Of a DNA stretch of 64,000 nt, positions 42,513-51,980 are shown in pieces (within the stretch, counting starts at the first letter, position 1; each line of letters starts with the position of its first letter). A model generated the notes under the pieces. That model ran no database searches. It worked only from the letters and a program-made list of their open reading frames with translations, and was not told the DNA's origin. The position numbers and the translations under genes are program-made. The DNA lies in the NCBI GenBank assembly GCA_905188195.1, contig CAJJKY010000009.1:34221-98220 (forward strand), given 5' to 3'. The DNA is from Streptococcus parasanguinis (lineage in GTDB: Bacteria; Bacillota; Bacilli; Lactobacillales; Streptococcaceae).

Positions 42513-43802
42513 ATGAAGACGAGCAAATACCAACAAATTATTCATGTTCTAAAAAAAGCCATTCAAGATGGCGAACTGGAGACTGGAGAGAAAATTCCTT
42601 CTGTTCGCCAGTTAGCCGGTCAATTTTCTTGTAGCAAGGACACCGTGCAACGAGCCTTGCTGGACTTGACTTACCAGCACTTCCTCTATGCTAAGCCTCA
42701 AAGTGGCTACTATGTTTTGGAGCAAGAACCTAATCGACATGAGGATCTTCCACTAAAATTAGAGAAAGACCGCAACCAGGCTTTCGAGGACTTTCGGACC
42801 TGTATCAATGAAACCTTGATTGGACGGGAGAATTATCTCTTCAACAACTTTTCGGACCAAGCAGGCTTACTCGAAGTACGCCAATCCATTCAAGGCTTAT
42901 TAAAGGAGGAAGGGATTTATACGACTGCAGATCAGATTGTTTTGACTGCTGGTACTCAACAGGCGCTTAATATCCTCAGCCAGATTGACTTTCCCAATAA
43001 AAAATCGCAGATCTTGATCGAGCAACCGACTTATCACCGGATGAACCAACTCTTAGATTCACAGCAACTTGCCTACCGTACCATTCAACGTAATTTAACG
43101 GGGATTGATCTTGAGGAACTTGAAGAGATTTTTAAAAGTGGCCATATCAAATTCTTCTACACGATCCCTCGTTTTCACTATCCGCTTGGTCATAGCTATT
43201 CGACCAAGCAGAAAGAAGCGATCTTGCAACTAGCTGACCAATATGATGTTTACCTTGTTGAGGACGACTATTTGGGAGATCTTGATGGCAGCAATGCTCC
43301 ATCTTTTCATTATTTGGATCAAAAGGACCGAGTCATCTATATCAAATCTTTTTCGACCAATCTCTTTTCTGCTCTTCGCATCACTTCCATGATCCTTCCC
43401 CAAGACCTTCTAAAGCCGGTCTTAACCTATAAGACGATTCTGGACTATGATAGCAATCTGATCATGCAAAAGGCCCTGAGTCTCTACATTGATAACGGTA
43501 TGTATCTGACCAATAAAAAGCGACTCCTAGCCAGAAAAAAAGAGGAAGAAGCTAGTCTAAAGACCTTGATGGATCAGTCTTCTCTTCTCCCTCATCTGAC
43601 CCTGACCCACGATGGGATCCTTCTAGAACTCAGACAAGTTCAATCCCTCGCTGCCTTAAAACACAGTGGACTCCCGCTTGATTTCTTTGAAGCAGCCTAC
43701 ATCACTCCTTGTCCTTATCAACTCGCCAAGATCAAATCAGCAGATGTGGGCAATGTTTTACCAAAACTTACGCCTTTTTTTGAAAGAGAAACCCTCGTAT
43801 AG
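42513..43802 (+). CDS. MocR-type regulator (GntR domain plus aminotransferase-like domain)
   Basis: 429 residues from the ATG at 42513 (GGGGA upstream; the ATG at 42498 is also possible). GntR winged helix at residues about 5-70 (GEKIPSVRQLAGQFSCSKDTVQRALLDL), then a fold-type I PLP domain: GTQQALNILSQI, VEDDYLGDLDG and the PLP lysine in VIYIKSFSTNLFSALRI. MocR proteins sense PLP or amino-donor ligands and control vitamin B6 or amino-acid genes, but no such target lies next to it. The common NPTGxxxS motif is replaced by RFHYPLGHSYS, so ligand specificity is open. Confidence 0.88.
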   Translation: MKTSKYQQIIHVLKKAIQDGELETGEKIPSVRQLAGQFSCSKDTVQRALLDLTYQHFLYAKPQSGYYVLEQEPNRHEDLPLKLEKDRNQAFEDFRTCINETLIGRENYLFNNFSDQAGLLEVRQSIQGLLKEEGIYTTADQIVLTAGTQQALNILSQIDFPNKKSQILIEQPTYHRMNQLLDSQQLAYRTIQRNLTGIDLEELEEIFKSGHIKFFYTIPRFHYPLGHSYSTKQKEAILQLADQYDVYLVEDDYLGDLDGSNAPSFHYLDQKDRVIYIKSFSTNLFSALRITSMILPQDLLKPVLTYKTILDYDSNLIMQKALSLYIDNGMYLTNKKRLLARKKEEEASLKTLMDQSSLLPHLTLTHDGILLELRQVQSLAALKHSGLPLDFFEAAYITPCPYQLAKIKSADVGNVLPKLTPFFERETLV

Positions 43803-43815
43803 ACTATACGAGGGT
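43791..43815. terminator. Terminator between the MocR gene and the small membrane gene
   Basis: ACCCTCGTATA / TATACGAGGGT, 11-bp perfect stem with a 3-nt loop, overlapping the MocR stop codon. Confidence 0.85.
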
Positions 43816-43820
43816 CTTTC

Positions 43821-44069
43821 TTATTTCTTTAATTGCTCATAGATCAGTTTGGCATTTTGAAGGCCGATCCGATAATCGAGGCGAATTAGGCGAATCGCTT
43901 CCATCTCTGGTTCTTTGAGGTACTTCTCTCTTTGTTCCTTGGAGATGCTACCTGGTTTAAGAAGATAGTGAGTGAATTGATTTCTGACTTTATTGAGCTC
44001 AACTTGAAGGGTGAAATAGAGTCCAAATAAGACAATCACAACTCCCATCATGATCAGATCGTTTGACAT
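43821..44069 (-). CDS. Small membrane-anchored protein
   Basis: 82 residues: an N-terminal helix (LIMMGVVIVLFGLYFTLQV) then a charged helical tail (KEQREKYLKEPEMEAIRLIRLDYRIGLQNAKLIYEQLKK). No family recognised. Reverse orientation to the MocR gene, sharing its terminator. Confidence 0.65.
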   Translation of the reverse strand: MSNDLIMMGVVIVLFGLYFTLQVELNKVRNQFTHYLLKPGSISKEQREKYLKEPEMEAIRLIRLDYRIGLQNAKLIYEQLKK

Positions 44070-44129
44070 GGTGTATGCTCCCTTTTTCTGTTCTTTTCTT
44101 TATTGTACAGCTTTCAAGAAAGAAAAACA

Positions 44130-44305
44130 AGAGGCTGGGACAAAAGTCCTAGCCTCTCAATTGTTTTTGGATTGTCGAGCAAGACGCAGTGGTTGAGTGG
44201 GCTCTACTACGCTGATTTCATCAGCTTTTACAGCCCTACTCAACTGTGCGGAGGTGGGACGACGAAATCGAATTCTAACGAATTACCGATTTCTGTCCCA
44301 CTCTC
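44130..44305 (-). repeat. Structured repeat B, complete copy
   Basis: About 176 nt between two minus-strand genes. On the minus strand: GTGGGAC...GAAATCG / CGATTTC...GTCCCAC, then GTTGAGTAGGGCT / AGAGCCCACTCAAC enclosing GCTGAT / ATCAGC, and finally a terminator, GAGGCTAGGAC / GTCCCAGCCTC with TTGTTTTT (44131-44157). The first 76 plus-strand bases (44132-44207) match 63925-64000 with two differences. It explains most of the 247-bp gap and ends the exporter operon. Confidence 0.88.
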
Positions 44306-44316
44306 CTTGTTTGTCC

Positions 44317-46071
44317 TTATTTCATCATACCAGCCTGGAGGTCATACATTTTCTTATACGTTCCTCCTAGAGCAATGAGTTGGTCGTGGTTGCCTGATTC
44401 GATGATTTTTCCTTTATCGAGAACATAGATGCAATCGGCATCTTGGATGGTAGAAAGGCGATGGGCAATGGCAATGGTTGTCCGCCCTTGGCGCATCTTC
44501 TTCAGAGAATTTTGGATCATCTCTTCCGTCTCTTGGTCGATATTGGCAGTGGCCTCATCCAAAATGAGGATCTTAGGCTGGGCAGCAATCGTTCGGGCAA
44601 AAGCCAGAAGCTGACGCTGACCGGTCGATAAGGTAGAACCCCGCTCTGTTACCGGATGATCATAGCCACCAGGTAGACTCTCAATAAAGTCTGCTACATC
44701 CACAAATGCAGCTGCTTGTCGGATTTCCTCATCTGTCAGTTCTTCATGATACATTCGGATATTAGAAGCAATGGTTCCATGATAGAGGAAGGGTTCCTGC
44801 AACACTAGACCAATGGACTTGCGCAAGGCTTCCTGGCTGTAGTCCTTGATATCCTGTCCATCAATCAAGATCTGGCCACGATCAAATTCATAAAAGCGCA
44901 TGAAGAGATTGATAATAGAGGATTTACCAGAACCAGTATGGCCAACAAAAGCGATGGTTTGTCCGTTTTTGACCTCAAAGGAGATCTCTTTTAGGACATC
45001 CCGTTTGCCATCATAAGAAAAAGATACATGCTCAAAACGAATATCCCCCCGCTCAATTTCTTTCAGGCTACCAGCTTGCTTGGGCTCATAGTCGTCTCGA
45101 TCCATCATTTCAAAGACACGACCTGCAGAAATGGTTGAGGTCTGCAAGGTAGCAAAGTTCTGCGTAACATCAATCAAGGGTTGGAAAAGCTGGCTAACAT
45201 ACTGGATAAAGGCATAGATAAGACCGGCTGTAAAGCCAGAGTTACGCCAATTTAAGCCGAAAAAGGTTAGAATAACCGCATAAGCCAGGACCTGTAACAG
45301 GGTCATAGCTGGCCTCAAAAAGAGGGAATTGACATCTACAGATCGGTTGGCATAGTCCAAATGTTCCCCATTAATCTGTTCGAATTCATCCGTCAAGCGC
45401 TTTTCTTGACGAAAGGCCTGCACGATCCGCATTCCTTCAATGGATTCCGATAATTTCACATTGATATCTGATAATTTTTGTCGGGTCATCTTGACCAAGC
45501 GATTGGATAACTTGCGATAGAGACGGATCGAAAACCAAATGATGGGAAGAAAAGGCAGGATCCAAATGGTCAAATGCCAGTCCAAGCTAAACATGGTTAC
45601 CAGGGTGACTAGAAAGAGTAAAAAGGATGAAACCAGGCTTGAAAAGACCGTAGAAAACATATCTGCGACTGCCTGGGTATCATTGGTCACTCGAGAAACA
45701 ATCGAACCTGCTGCTGTCTGGTCATAAAAGGACATACCCAGCCTTTGAAGATTTTTGAAAATATCTAGACGGATATCTCTTACGATAGAATTGGATACAC
45801 GCGCAAAGGTTAACTGGCTCAGGTAAGTTGCCAGCACGCGCCCAATGAATAACCCATAGTAGAGAATGAGAAACTGAAAAGCTGTCAGTACTGGAGAGCC
45901 TGCTTCTGTTGGATCCACTAGGTGGTCAATATACCAGCGAGCTGCAAGAGGGATCGCCGTCAATAAGAGACTAGTCAGGAAGGTAAAGGCTAAGGCTAGG
46001 GCTGTTAACCATTTATAACGCCACATGTAAGTCAAGAGCCGCTTCATCACATGAGCTTCAGATGTTTTCAT
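44317..46071 (-). CDS. Second heterodimeric ABC exporter, catalytic-site subunit
   Basis: 584 residues: exporter membrane domain then an ATPase domain with Walker A VGHTGSGKSSIINLF, signature STLSTGQRQLLAFA, Walker B ILILDEATANID (catalytic Glu present) and IAIAHRLSTIQ. It overlaps its partner by 14 nt. LmrCD-like architecture, multidrug or lipid export inferred. Downstream is repeat B, whose terminator ends the transcript. Confidence 0.93.
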   Translation of the reverse strand: MKTSEAHVMKRLLTYMWRYKWLTALALAFTFLTSLLLTAIPLAARWYIDHLVDPTEAGSPVLTAFQFLILYYGLFIGRVLATYLSQLTFARVSNSIVRDIRLDIFKNLQRLGMSFYDQTAAGSIVSRVTNDTQAVADMFSTVFSSLVSSFLLFLVTLVTMFSLDWHLTIWILPFLPIIWFSIRLYRKLSNRLVKMTRQKLSDINVKLSESIEGMRIVQAFRQEKRLTDEFEQINGEHLDYANRSVDVNSLFLRPAMTLLQVLAYAVILTFFGLNWRNSGFTAGLIYAFIQYVSQLFQPLIDVTQNFATLQTSTISAGRVFEMMDRDDYEPKQAGSLKEIERGDIRFEHVSFSYDGKRDVLKEISFEVKNGQTIAFVGHTGSGKSSIINLFMRFYEFDRGQILIDGQDIKDYSQEALRKSIGLVLQEPFLYHGTIASNIRMYHEELTDEEIRQAAAFVDVADFIESLPGGYDHPVTERGSTLSTGQRQLLAFARTIAAQPKILILDEATANIDQETEEMIQNSLKKMRQGRTTIAIAHRLSTIQDADCIYVLDKGKIIESGNHDQLIALGGTYKKMYDLQAGMMK

Positions 46072-47812
46072 TCAGCTTTCCCTCCATTTCTTCTGATAAT
46101 TGTTGGGCTTGGTAGGTTTCATAGTACCAACCTTTTTGAGCCATTAATTCCTCGTGATTTCCTCGCTCCTTGATCTGTCCATTCTCCATTACCAGAATCA
46201 AATCCGCATGAACGATCGCTGATAGGCGATGGGCTGTGATGATGGTTGTTTTCCCTTTGCGTTCCTGCTTCATATTTTCAATGATTTGGTGCTCCGTTTT
46301 AGCATCTACTGCAGACAAGGAATCATCCAGAATCAAGATCTCAGGATTCATGACCAATGCTCGACTCATGGCAATTCGTTGCTTTTGCCCGCCAGAAAGA
46401 GAGACTCCTCTCTCTCCCAGCACTGTCTCCATCTGGTCTGGCATGGCCAGAATATCCTCATAGACCCCACAAGTTCTCAGAGCCTTTATCACCTCTTCTT
46501 CCTGGATCTGTGGATCTGAAAAAGCGACATTCTCGCGAATGGTCATGGCAAAGAGGATCTGATCTTGAGGGACGTAGCCGATCAAGCTTCGAAGATCTTC
46601 TAAGCGATAATGTTTGATGGAGATTCCATTGAGCAAGATATCTCCCTGCTCCAAATCGTGCTCTCTAAGCAAGAGACGCAACAAGGTAGTCTTTCCAGAT
46701 CCAGTTGGTCCTACAATTCCAAGGGTTTGCCCTTTTTCTAAATGAAAGGCAACCTTCTCAAGGACAGGCTCTTTCTCATAGGCAAATTCTTCAATGTCAT
46801 ATTCCAAATCTCCGTTTTGAATGACTGTAACTGGTTGACTTGGATCTTGGATATCAGGTATTTCTGCTAAAAGTGTCTCAATCCGATCATAGGAGACGCT
46901 AGCACGCTGACTAATATTAAACAAGAAGCCCATGGCTTGAAGGGGCCAGACGAGCATATTGAGATAGGTAATAAAGGTTACGATTTGTCCAACCGTCAGG
47001 CTTCCTTCCTGAACAAATATCCCCCCGAAGTAGAGCGTCAAAACATAGGAGAGACCGACGAAAAGAAGAGTGGTCGGATCAAACAAAGCATTGTAACCGG
47101 CTGAAGTCATATTTTTTGAAAAAACCATTTGATTGGTTTTTTCAAAAGCCTGAATCTCATCTGCCTGAAAGCCAAAGGATTTGGTCACTTTGACTCCTGA
47201 TACTGATTCCTGGACAAAGTTGTTCAGCTCTGAGAAGCCTTCTTGGGCCTCTTTGAAGGCTTTGTGATTTTTGCGTCCAACGGCGGAAGTCACTACCACC
47301 ATAACCGGTAGGGGCAAAATAGCCAAGAGGGTTAAGCGCCAATCAATCATGAAAAACATGCTGACTAGAGTCACCAAGGCCGTCACGGAAGCATCCACTG
47401 CAGACATAACGCCGCCACCAGCAAACATGGTTACCGCATTGATATCATTAGTAGCATGGGCCATGAGATTCCCTGTCCGATAACGCTGATAAAAAGACGG
47501 AGACATGAGCGTAAATTGCTTAAACAAACGGTAACGCAAGATCCGAGCCAACTTATTAGCCGTCCCAAAAATATAGCGTCTCCAGACAAAACGAAGACCA
47601 TACATGGCTAGAGCTGCGAGGACCAAAAGGGCGATATCCACAACTAACTGCCCCAGTGTCAGCCTTCTTTTATCGATCAAATCGATCACAAGTCCCATGA
47701 TTCTTGGAGGAATGAGGTTTAAAAAACTAACCAAGATCAAGGACCCTATCCCGATCAAGTATCGCTTCTTCTCTAAATTAAAAAACCAAGATAATTTCCT
47801 CAACAGATTCAT
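46058..47812 (-). CDS. Second heterodimeric ABC exporter, degenerate-site subunit
   Basis: 584 residues from the ATG at 47812 (AAGGGGA upstream). Walker A VGPTGSGKTTLLRLL, signature VSLSGGQKQRIAMS, Walker B ILILDDSLSAVD (Asp for the catalytic Glu) but the switch His kept in ITAHRLSAI. Partner of the next gene. The MmcQ-like gene ends 1 nt upstream, so all three are one transcript. Confidence 0.93.
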   Translation of the reverse strand: MNLLRKLSWFFNLEKKRYLIGIGSLILVSFLNLIPPRIMGLVIDLIDKRRLTLGQLVVDIALLVLAALAMYGLRFVWRRYIFGTANKLARILRYRLFKQFTLMSPSFYQRYRTGNLMAHATNDINAVTMFAGGGVMSAVDASVTALVTLVSMFFMIDWRLTLLAILPLPVMVVVTSAVGRKNHKAFKEAQEGFSELNNFVQESVSGVKVTKSFGFQADEIQAFEKTNQMVFSKNMTSAGYNALFDPTTLLFVGLSYVLTLYFGGIFVQEGSLTVGQIVTFITYLNMLVWPLQAMGFLFNISQRASVSYDRIETLLAEIPDIQDPSQPVTVIQNGDLEYDIEEFAYEKEPVLEKVAFHLEKGQTLGIVGPTGSGKTTLLRLLLREHDLEQGDILLNGISIKHYRLEDLRSLIGYVPQDQILFAMTIRENVAFSDPQIQEEEVIKALRTCGVYEDILAMPDQMETVLGERGVSLSGGQKQRIAMSRALVMNPEILILDDSLSAVDAKTEHQIIENMKQERKGKTTIITAHRLSAIVHADLILVMENGQIKERGNHEELMAQKGWYYETYQAQQLSEEMEGKLNENI

Positions 47813-47813
47813 C

Positions 47814-48479
47814 TTATTTCCCCTTTTTGGTGAGTTGCCAGCTACTATCCACCAGAGCAAACAAGTCCTCATCAGCAATTGTTCCATCTAAGGGGATACT
47901 CACCCAATATTTTTTATTCATATGAAAAGCTGGATAAATCCCTTTCTGCTGGATGAAATGGGCTACTTGATCAGACTTAACATTCAAAACTTCTATTTTC
48001 CCAGACTTGCCAGCATCCAGTTTTTTCCAATCAATGGTCATAAAGACACCATACCACTTGAGGGTGTCTCGGTGGCGAATAGCGCCGGATTCCGTAGATC
48101 TTTCCCACAAATACTCAATCGTTCCCTGATAGTGCAGGGAGATATAGGCCATGAGACGCTTGGCTTGAGGATAGAGAAATTCTTCTACCTCAAAACAAGC
48201 TTGGCGAATCCTTGCAAGACTTTCCTGACAGGCTTCCCTGACTTGGCCGACGAAATTTCCTTGTAGCTGTTCCAGATGGATCTGGATATACTCGTCCCCT
48301 GTATCCTGATCATAGACCTGAAAAGAAATCTTCTGGTCGCAGACACGGACCTTTAAGAGAAAAGTGTCCGATAAGACGGGGCACTGGTACTCATAGCCTG
48401 CCCCTCTCTTTTCAAATCCGTAAGCCAATCCCTTTTCTGGCTGAAAAGTGTACCGGTCAAAATAATGCTCTAAAAACAT
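47814..48479 (-). CDS. MmcQ/YjbR family protein
   Basis: 221 residues from the ATG at 48479 (AAGGGAG upstream). The C-terminal 100 residues match the MmcQ/YjbR fold (YGVFMTIDWKKLDAGKSGKIEVLNVKSDQVAHFIQQKGIYPAFHMNKKYWVSIPL in overlapping parts); the N-terminal half (FQPEKGLAYGFEKRGAGYEY) is the extra domain found in Gram-positive members. Called DNA-binding by fold similarity only. Cotranscribed with the exporter. Confidence 0.82.
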   Translation of the reverse strand: MFLEHYFDRYTFQPEKGLAYGFEKRGAGYEYQCPVLSDTFLLKVRVCDQKISFQVYDQDTGDEYIQIHLEQLQGNFVGQVREACQESLARIRQACFEVEEFLYPQAKRLMAYISLHYQGTIEYLWERSTESGAIRHRDTLKWYGVFMTIDWKKLDAGKSGKIEVLNVKSDQVAHFIQQKGIYPAFHMNKKYWVSIPLDGTIADEDLFALVDSSWQLTKKGK

Positions 48480-48582
48480 TTTCTCTCCCTTATTCATTTT
48501 TGCACTAGAAGAGGCTGGAAACAACGTCCCCAACCTTGATAACGGATCTTCAAAACTACTTCAAGCAGTGATCGTTTCTTTT

Positions 48583-49218
48583 TTAAAACACGATGCGCGT
48601 GCCATGCAGTTGACAAACACCCAATTGCTCCAAAAAGAGCTGACGATTGTCAAGAGTCACACCCCCACCTGGCAAGATCTGAATCTTTCCCTTAGCCGCA
48701 TCTAATAAACGATGATAGTGGGCAAAACGTGGCTCTAGTGGGTCACCTGGACTTCCGGCTCGTGTTAAAATGCGGGCTACACCCTGATCAGAAAGCCACT
48801 CAATCGCTTCTAGCTGATCTGTATGAGCTAACTCATCAAAGGCCATATGAAAGACAACCTCTGCCTCTCCACAGGCTGCTAGTAAAAGCTGCATGATCCT
48901 CTGGTCCAACTTTCGATCTCTCGTCAGAGCACCCAGCACAAAACAAGTAACCCCTATTTCTTTCGCAGCACGAATATCCGTCAGCATAGCTTCGACTTCC
49001 AGATCAGTGTAGACAAAATTTCCACCACGGGGTCGGATAATGACACATAGATCCACGGACTTCTCTCTTGTCAGTTTGATTGCTTCATTGATCACACCTA
49101 TACTCGGTGTGGTCCCGCCCACTGCTAAGTTGTCGCACAGTTCAATGCGACCTGCCCCAGCAGCAATCGCCTTATCAATATAAGTTAAATTCTCTGCACA
49201 AAATTCAAAGACAAGCAT
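48583..49218 (-). CDS. cutC: CutC family protein
   Basis: 211 residues, TIM barrel. Signature segments FEFCAENL at the N-terminus, AGAGRIELCDNLAVGGTTPS, VIIRPRGGNFVYTDLEVEAM and KIQILPGGGVTLDN. CutC was linked to copper handling, though evidence for that is mixed. Single gene; the 100 bp after it has no clear signal beyond short T runs. Confidence 0.93.
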   Translation of the reverse strand: MLVFEFCAENLTYIDKAIAAGAGRIELCDNLAVGGTTPSIGVINEAIKLTREKSVDLCVIIRPRGGNFVYTDLEVEAMLTDIRAAKEIGVTCFVLGALTRDRKLDQRIMQLLLAACGEAEVVFHMAFDELAHTDQLEAIEWLSDQGVARILTRAGSPGDPLEPRFAHYHRLLDAAKGKIQILPGGGVTLDNRQLFLEQLGVCQLHGTRIVF

Positions 49219-49239
49219 GACAACTCCATTTTCAAAGAT

Positions 49240-49842
49240 TTAAAACAAGGATATACTAACGGTTACCTTCGCATTGCCATTTTCTACTCTCGCTTTTGAG
49301 ATACTATAGCCCGCTTGAGGAATCTCAAGGGTGATTTGATCACCATTCACTGTGAAGCCGCCTCCATTTTGATTGGATTTATCCTTCAAATAGTTGAGAA
49401 CCAAGAATTTTGGAATAGGCATTTTCCCTAATTTAGCACCGGTCACGGTCAAATTCATGACATTGTTTTCGATTTGACCGGTCATGGTTAAATCTAGATA
49501 GCTATCAACTGGCCCTAATGATACAGGAACTTTGACGTGAAGGTCATTGCCATCCATTCCTAGTGCCATCTTTTGATAGTCAGAATTGTCAAGGGCGGAT
49601 CCAGCACTTGTTTTTACGACCTGACTCAATTGCACAGAATTGAGACTCAGCTCCGTTGAGAGTCCTTCAGTGCTCAAAGAGGCATTTGAAACCGCATTTT
49701 GAGCCAGTTCAATCAAAGAACTCCCTGCCTGCACATTTCTCAGCTGCTCCCCTTCAGGGATAGATCCAGGAACCAACAAGATCACTAATAAAATAAATAA
49801 AACGATCACCATGCCAATCAGGCGTCTCATCCACTTAAACAT
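49240..49842 (-). CDS. YpmS family membrane-anchored protein (DUF2140)
   Basis: 200 residues from the ATG at 49842, with GGAGGAGCAG upstream. N-terminal helix LIGMVIVLFILLVILLVPG, then an extracellular beta-rich domain (LDLTMTGQIENNVMNLTVTG, FTVNGDQITLEIPQAGYSI). YpmS-like proteins have been linked to lipoprotein or lipid handling; role here unknown. Next to cutC on the same strand, 21 nt apart. Confidence 0.85.
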   Translation of the reverse strand: MFKWMRRLIGMVIVLFILLVILLVPGSIPEGEQLRNVQAGSSLIELAQNAVSNASLSTEGLSTELSLNSVQLSQVVKTSAGSALDNSDYQKMALGMDGNDLHVKVPVSLGPVDSYLDLTMTGQIENNVMNLTVTGAKLGKMPIPKFLVLNYLKDKSNQNGGGFTVNGDQITLEIPQAGYSISKARVENGNAKVTVSISLF

Positions 49843-49926
49843 CTGCTCCTCCAATACGTGAAAAGTTGTATTCTTATTGTACCCTAAATCTAAAGAAATT
49901 GCGACTAAGAGGGGCCTTTACAAAGC

Positions 49927-49957
49927 AAAAGAGACCGAGGAAACCTCGCATCTCTCT
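49927..49957 (-). terminator. Terminator of the nucleoside salvage operon
   Basis: Minus-strand GAG...CGAGG / CCTCG...CTC hairpin with TTTTG, just after the last permease gene. Confidence 0.7.
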
Positions 49958-49962
49958 GTGCA

Positions 49963-50919
49963 TTATTTCGATTTAATGTAGTTAACACCATCTGCTTTTG
50001 GCGCAACTGCTTGTCCGAAGAAGGCTGCCAAGACAACCATAGTCAAGACGTACGGCGCAATTTGCAAGTAGATGGATGGGATACCTTTAAGCAAAGGCAA
50101 TTGATTCCCGATAACTGCCAAACTTTGTGAGGCTCCAAAGAAGAGACTAGCCAGCATGGCCCCGATTGGGTTCCATTTCCCGAAAATCATAGCTGCGAGG
50201 GCGATGAACCCAGGACCAACAATAGTAGTCACCGCGAAGTTAACAGAAACTGACTGAGCGTAAATGGCTCCTCCGATTCCAGCTAGGGCACCAGAGATCA
50301 TCACTCCTAAGTAGCGCATTCTATATACATTGATTCCCAATGTATCTGCTGCTTGTGGGTGTTCACCAACTGAACGAAGACGCAATCCAAATTTCGTCTT
50401 GAACATGATAAACCAAGCAAAGAATGAAAAGAGAATCGCAACCCAACCAATGATGCTGGCATTGTTGAAGAAAATATCTCCAATGACCGGAATTTTAGAT
50501 AAGACCGGAATCGATGTTTTCCCAAAGGCAACTTTGATATTATCAGTTTGCCCCTTGTTGTACATTGCTTTGACAAGGAAGACCGCCAATGGTGGTGCCA
50601 TCAAGTTCAATACCGTACCTGAGACGATATGGTCAGCACGGAAATGAATGGTTGCCACCGCGTGAATCAAGGAGAAGAGTACTCCAATCCCTGCAGCAAC
50701 GATCAAGGACAACCATGGTGTCAAACTTCCTAACGTAGGCTCAAAAGTCAAGTTAAAGATAATACCTGAGAAGGCTCCCATAACCATGATTCCTTCCAGA
50801 CCAACGTTAACAACCCCAGCGTGTTCTGAGTATGCTCCTCCGATACTTGTGAAGATCAGCGGCGCTGCATACACAATCATAGAGGAAACAAGAATACTTA
50901 AAATCGTTACAATACTCAT
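49963..50919 (-). CDS. Ribonucleoside ABC transporter permease (RnsD/NupC-like)
   Basis: 318 residues, BPD_transp_2 family, about nine helices. Typical GVVNVGLEGIMVMGAFSG motif near residue 35 and GENPQAA-like VGEHPQAADTLGINVYRMRYLG cytoplasmic loop. Fourth component of the transporter: lipoprotein, ATPase and two permeases in this order resemble S. mutans rnsBACD, which imports ribonucleosides. Overlaps the preceding permease stop/start. Confidence 0.9.
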   Translation of the reverse strand: MSIVTILSILVSSMIVYAAPLIFTSIGGAYSEHAGVVNVGLEGIMVMGAFSGIIFNLTFEPTLGSLTPWLSLIVAAGIGVLFSLIHAVATIHFRADHIVSGTVLNLMAPPLAVFLVKAMYNKGQTDNIKVAFGKTSIPVLSKIPVIGDIFFNNASIIGWVAILFSFFAWFIMFKTKFGLRLRSVGEHPQAADTLGINVYRMRYLGVMISGALAGIGGAIYAQSVSVNFAVTTIVGPGFIALAAMIFGKWNPIGAMLASLFFGASQSLAVIGNQLPLLKGIPSIYLQIAPYVLTMVVLAAFFGQAVAPKADGVNYIKSK

Positions 50920-51980
50920 TAGTTTGCTCCTCCTTTTTTAGCTGAACGCATCGAGATCATCTTTTCGATAATGTAGTGAGCACATACGAAGAAGATAATG
51001 GATGCTGTTACAATTTGAACGACTTCTTCAGGGATGGCAGCTGGCTTCATACCAACTCCCCCAATTTGAAGTGCACCAAACAAGAAGGCAGCAAATGGAA
51101 TACCAATTGGTGAATTCATTGCAAGAAGGGCAACGGCCATTCCGTTAAATCCAACACTCATCGAGCTGGTTTGAACGTAGACATTTGAGTAAATACCAAG
51201 ACCTTCTGCTACCCCACCGATACCAGCAAGAGCACCAGAAATGATCATAGAAAGGATAATGGTCCGTTTTGCAGACATCCCAGCGTATTCTGCCGCATTC
51301 GAATTGAGACCAACGGCACGGATTTCAAAACCAAGTGTTGTTTTCTTCATCAAGAACCAGATGACCACCACTGCGATGATGGCAAAGAAGATCCCGATGT
51401 TCATTTGTGATTTGTCTGTCAAATTACGCAACCACTCCGTTTGGTAGACAGCGTTGGCTCCCACATCAATGGTTGAGTCCTTGTTTTTCATCAAGGAAGC
51501 TGGGAAGCTATGAATCAAGGCATTCCCACCATAGAGAACAATGTAGTTCATCATAATGGTGATAATGACCTCACTGGTTCCGAGATAGGCACGAAGGAAA
51601 CCAGGAATCGCTCCAATAAATCCACCTGCAATAGCCGCAATCAAAACGGTCATCGGAATCATCTGTAAGCGAGGCATATTTGGGAAGGAAAGGGCAAACC
51701 AAGTCGCCATGATCCATCCTGCAAAAGCCTGACCAGGAAGTCCAACGTTAAAGAAGCCGGCCCGGCTAGCTACTGAAAATCCAAGAGCAACCAAAATCAG
51801 TGGCCCCATGGCACGGGAAATATTTCCCCAACTCTTAATCGAACCAAAGGCTTTTTTAAACAGCAATTCATATCCCCAAAGGGCATCATAGCTGAAGGCC
51901 CACATAATAATGGCACCCAAGACCAATCCTAAAAGGACAGACACCAATGGAACGGCAATTTGTTTTAAATTCTTATTCAT
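50919..51980 (-). CDS. Ribonucleoside ABC transporter permease (RnsC/NupB-like)
   Basis: 353 residues, BPD_transp_2 family. Signatures: FFNVGLPGQAFAGWIMAT and the cytoplasmic loop EIRAVGLNSNAAEYAGMSAKRT, with GTSEVIITIMMNYIVLY. Overlaps the ATPase end by 8 nt and the next permease start by 1 nt. Partner of the other permease in a heterodimeric channel. Confidence 0.9.
   Translation of the reverse strand: MNKNLKQIAVPLVSVLLGLVLGAIIMWAFSYDALWGYELLFKKAFGSIKSWGNISRAMGPLILVALGFSVASRAGFFNVGLPGQAFAGWIMATWFALSFPNMPRLQMIPMTVLIAAIAGGFIGAIPGFLRAYLGTSEVIITIMMNYIVLYGGNALIHSFPASLMKNKDSTIDVGANAVYQTEWLRNLTDKSQMNIGIFFAIIAVVVIWFLMKKTTLGFEIRAVGLNSNAAEYAGMSAKRTIILSMIISGALAGIGGVAEGLGIYSNVYVQTSSMSVGFNGMAVALLAMNSPIGIPFAAFLFGALQIGGVGMKPAAIPEEVVQIVTASIIFFVCAHYIIEKMISMRSAKKGGAN

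Noticed and set aside
48480..48582. Possible fragment of repeat B (AGAGGCTGG) between cutC and the MmcQ-like gene
   Set aside because: Only about 9 bases match and no stem is formed.
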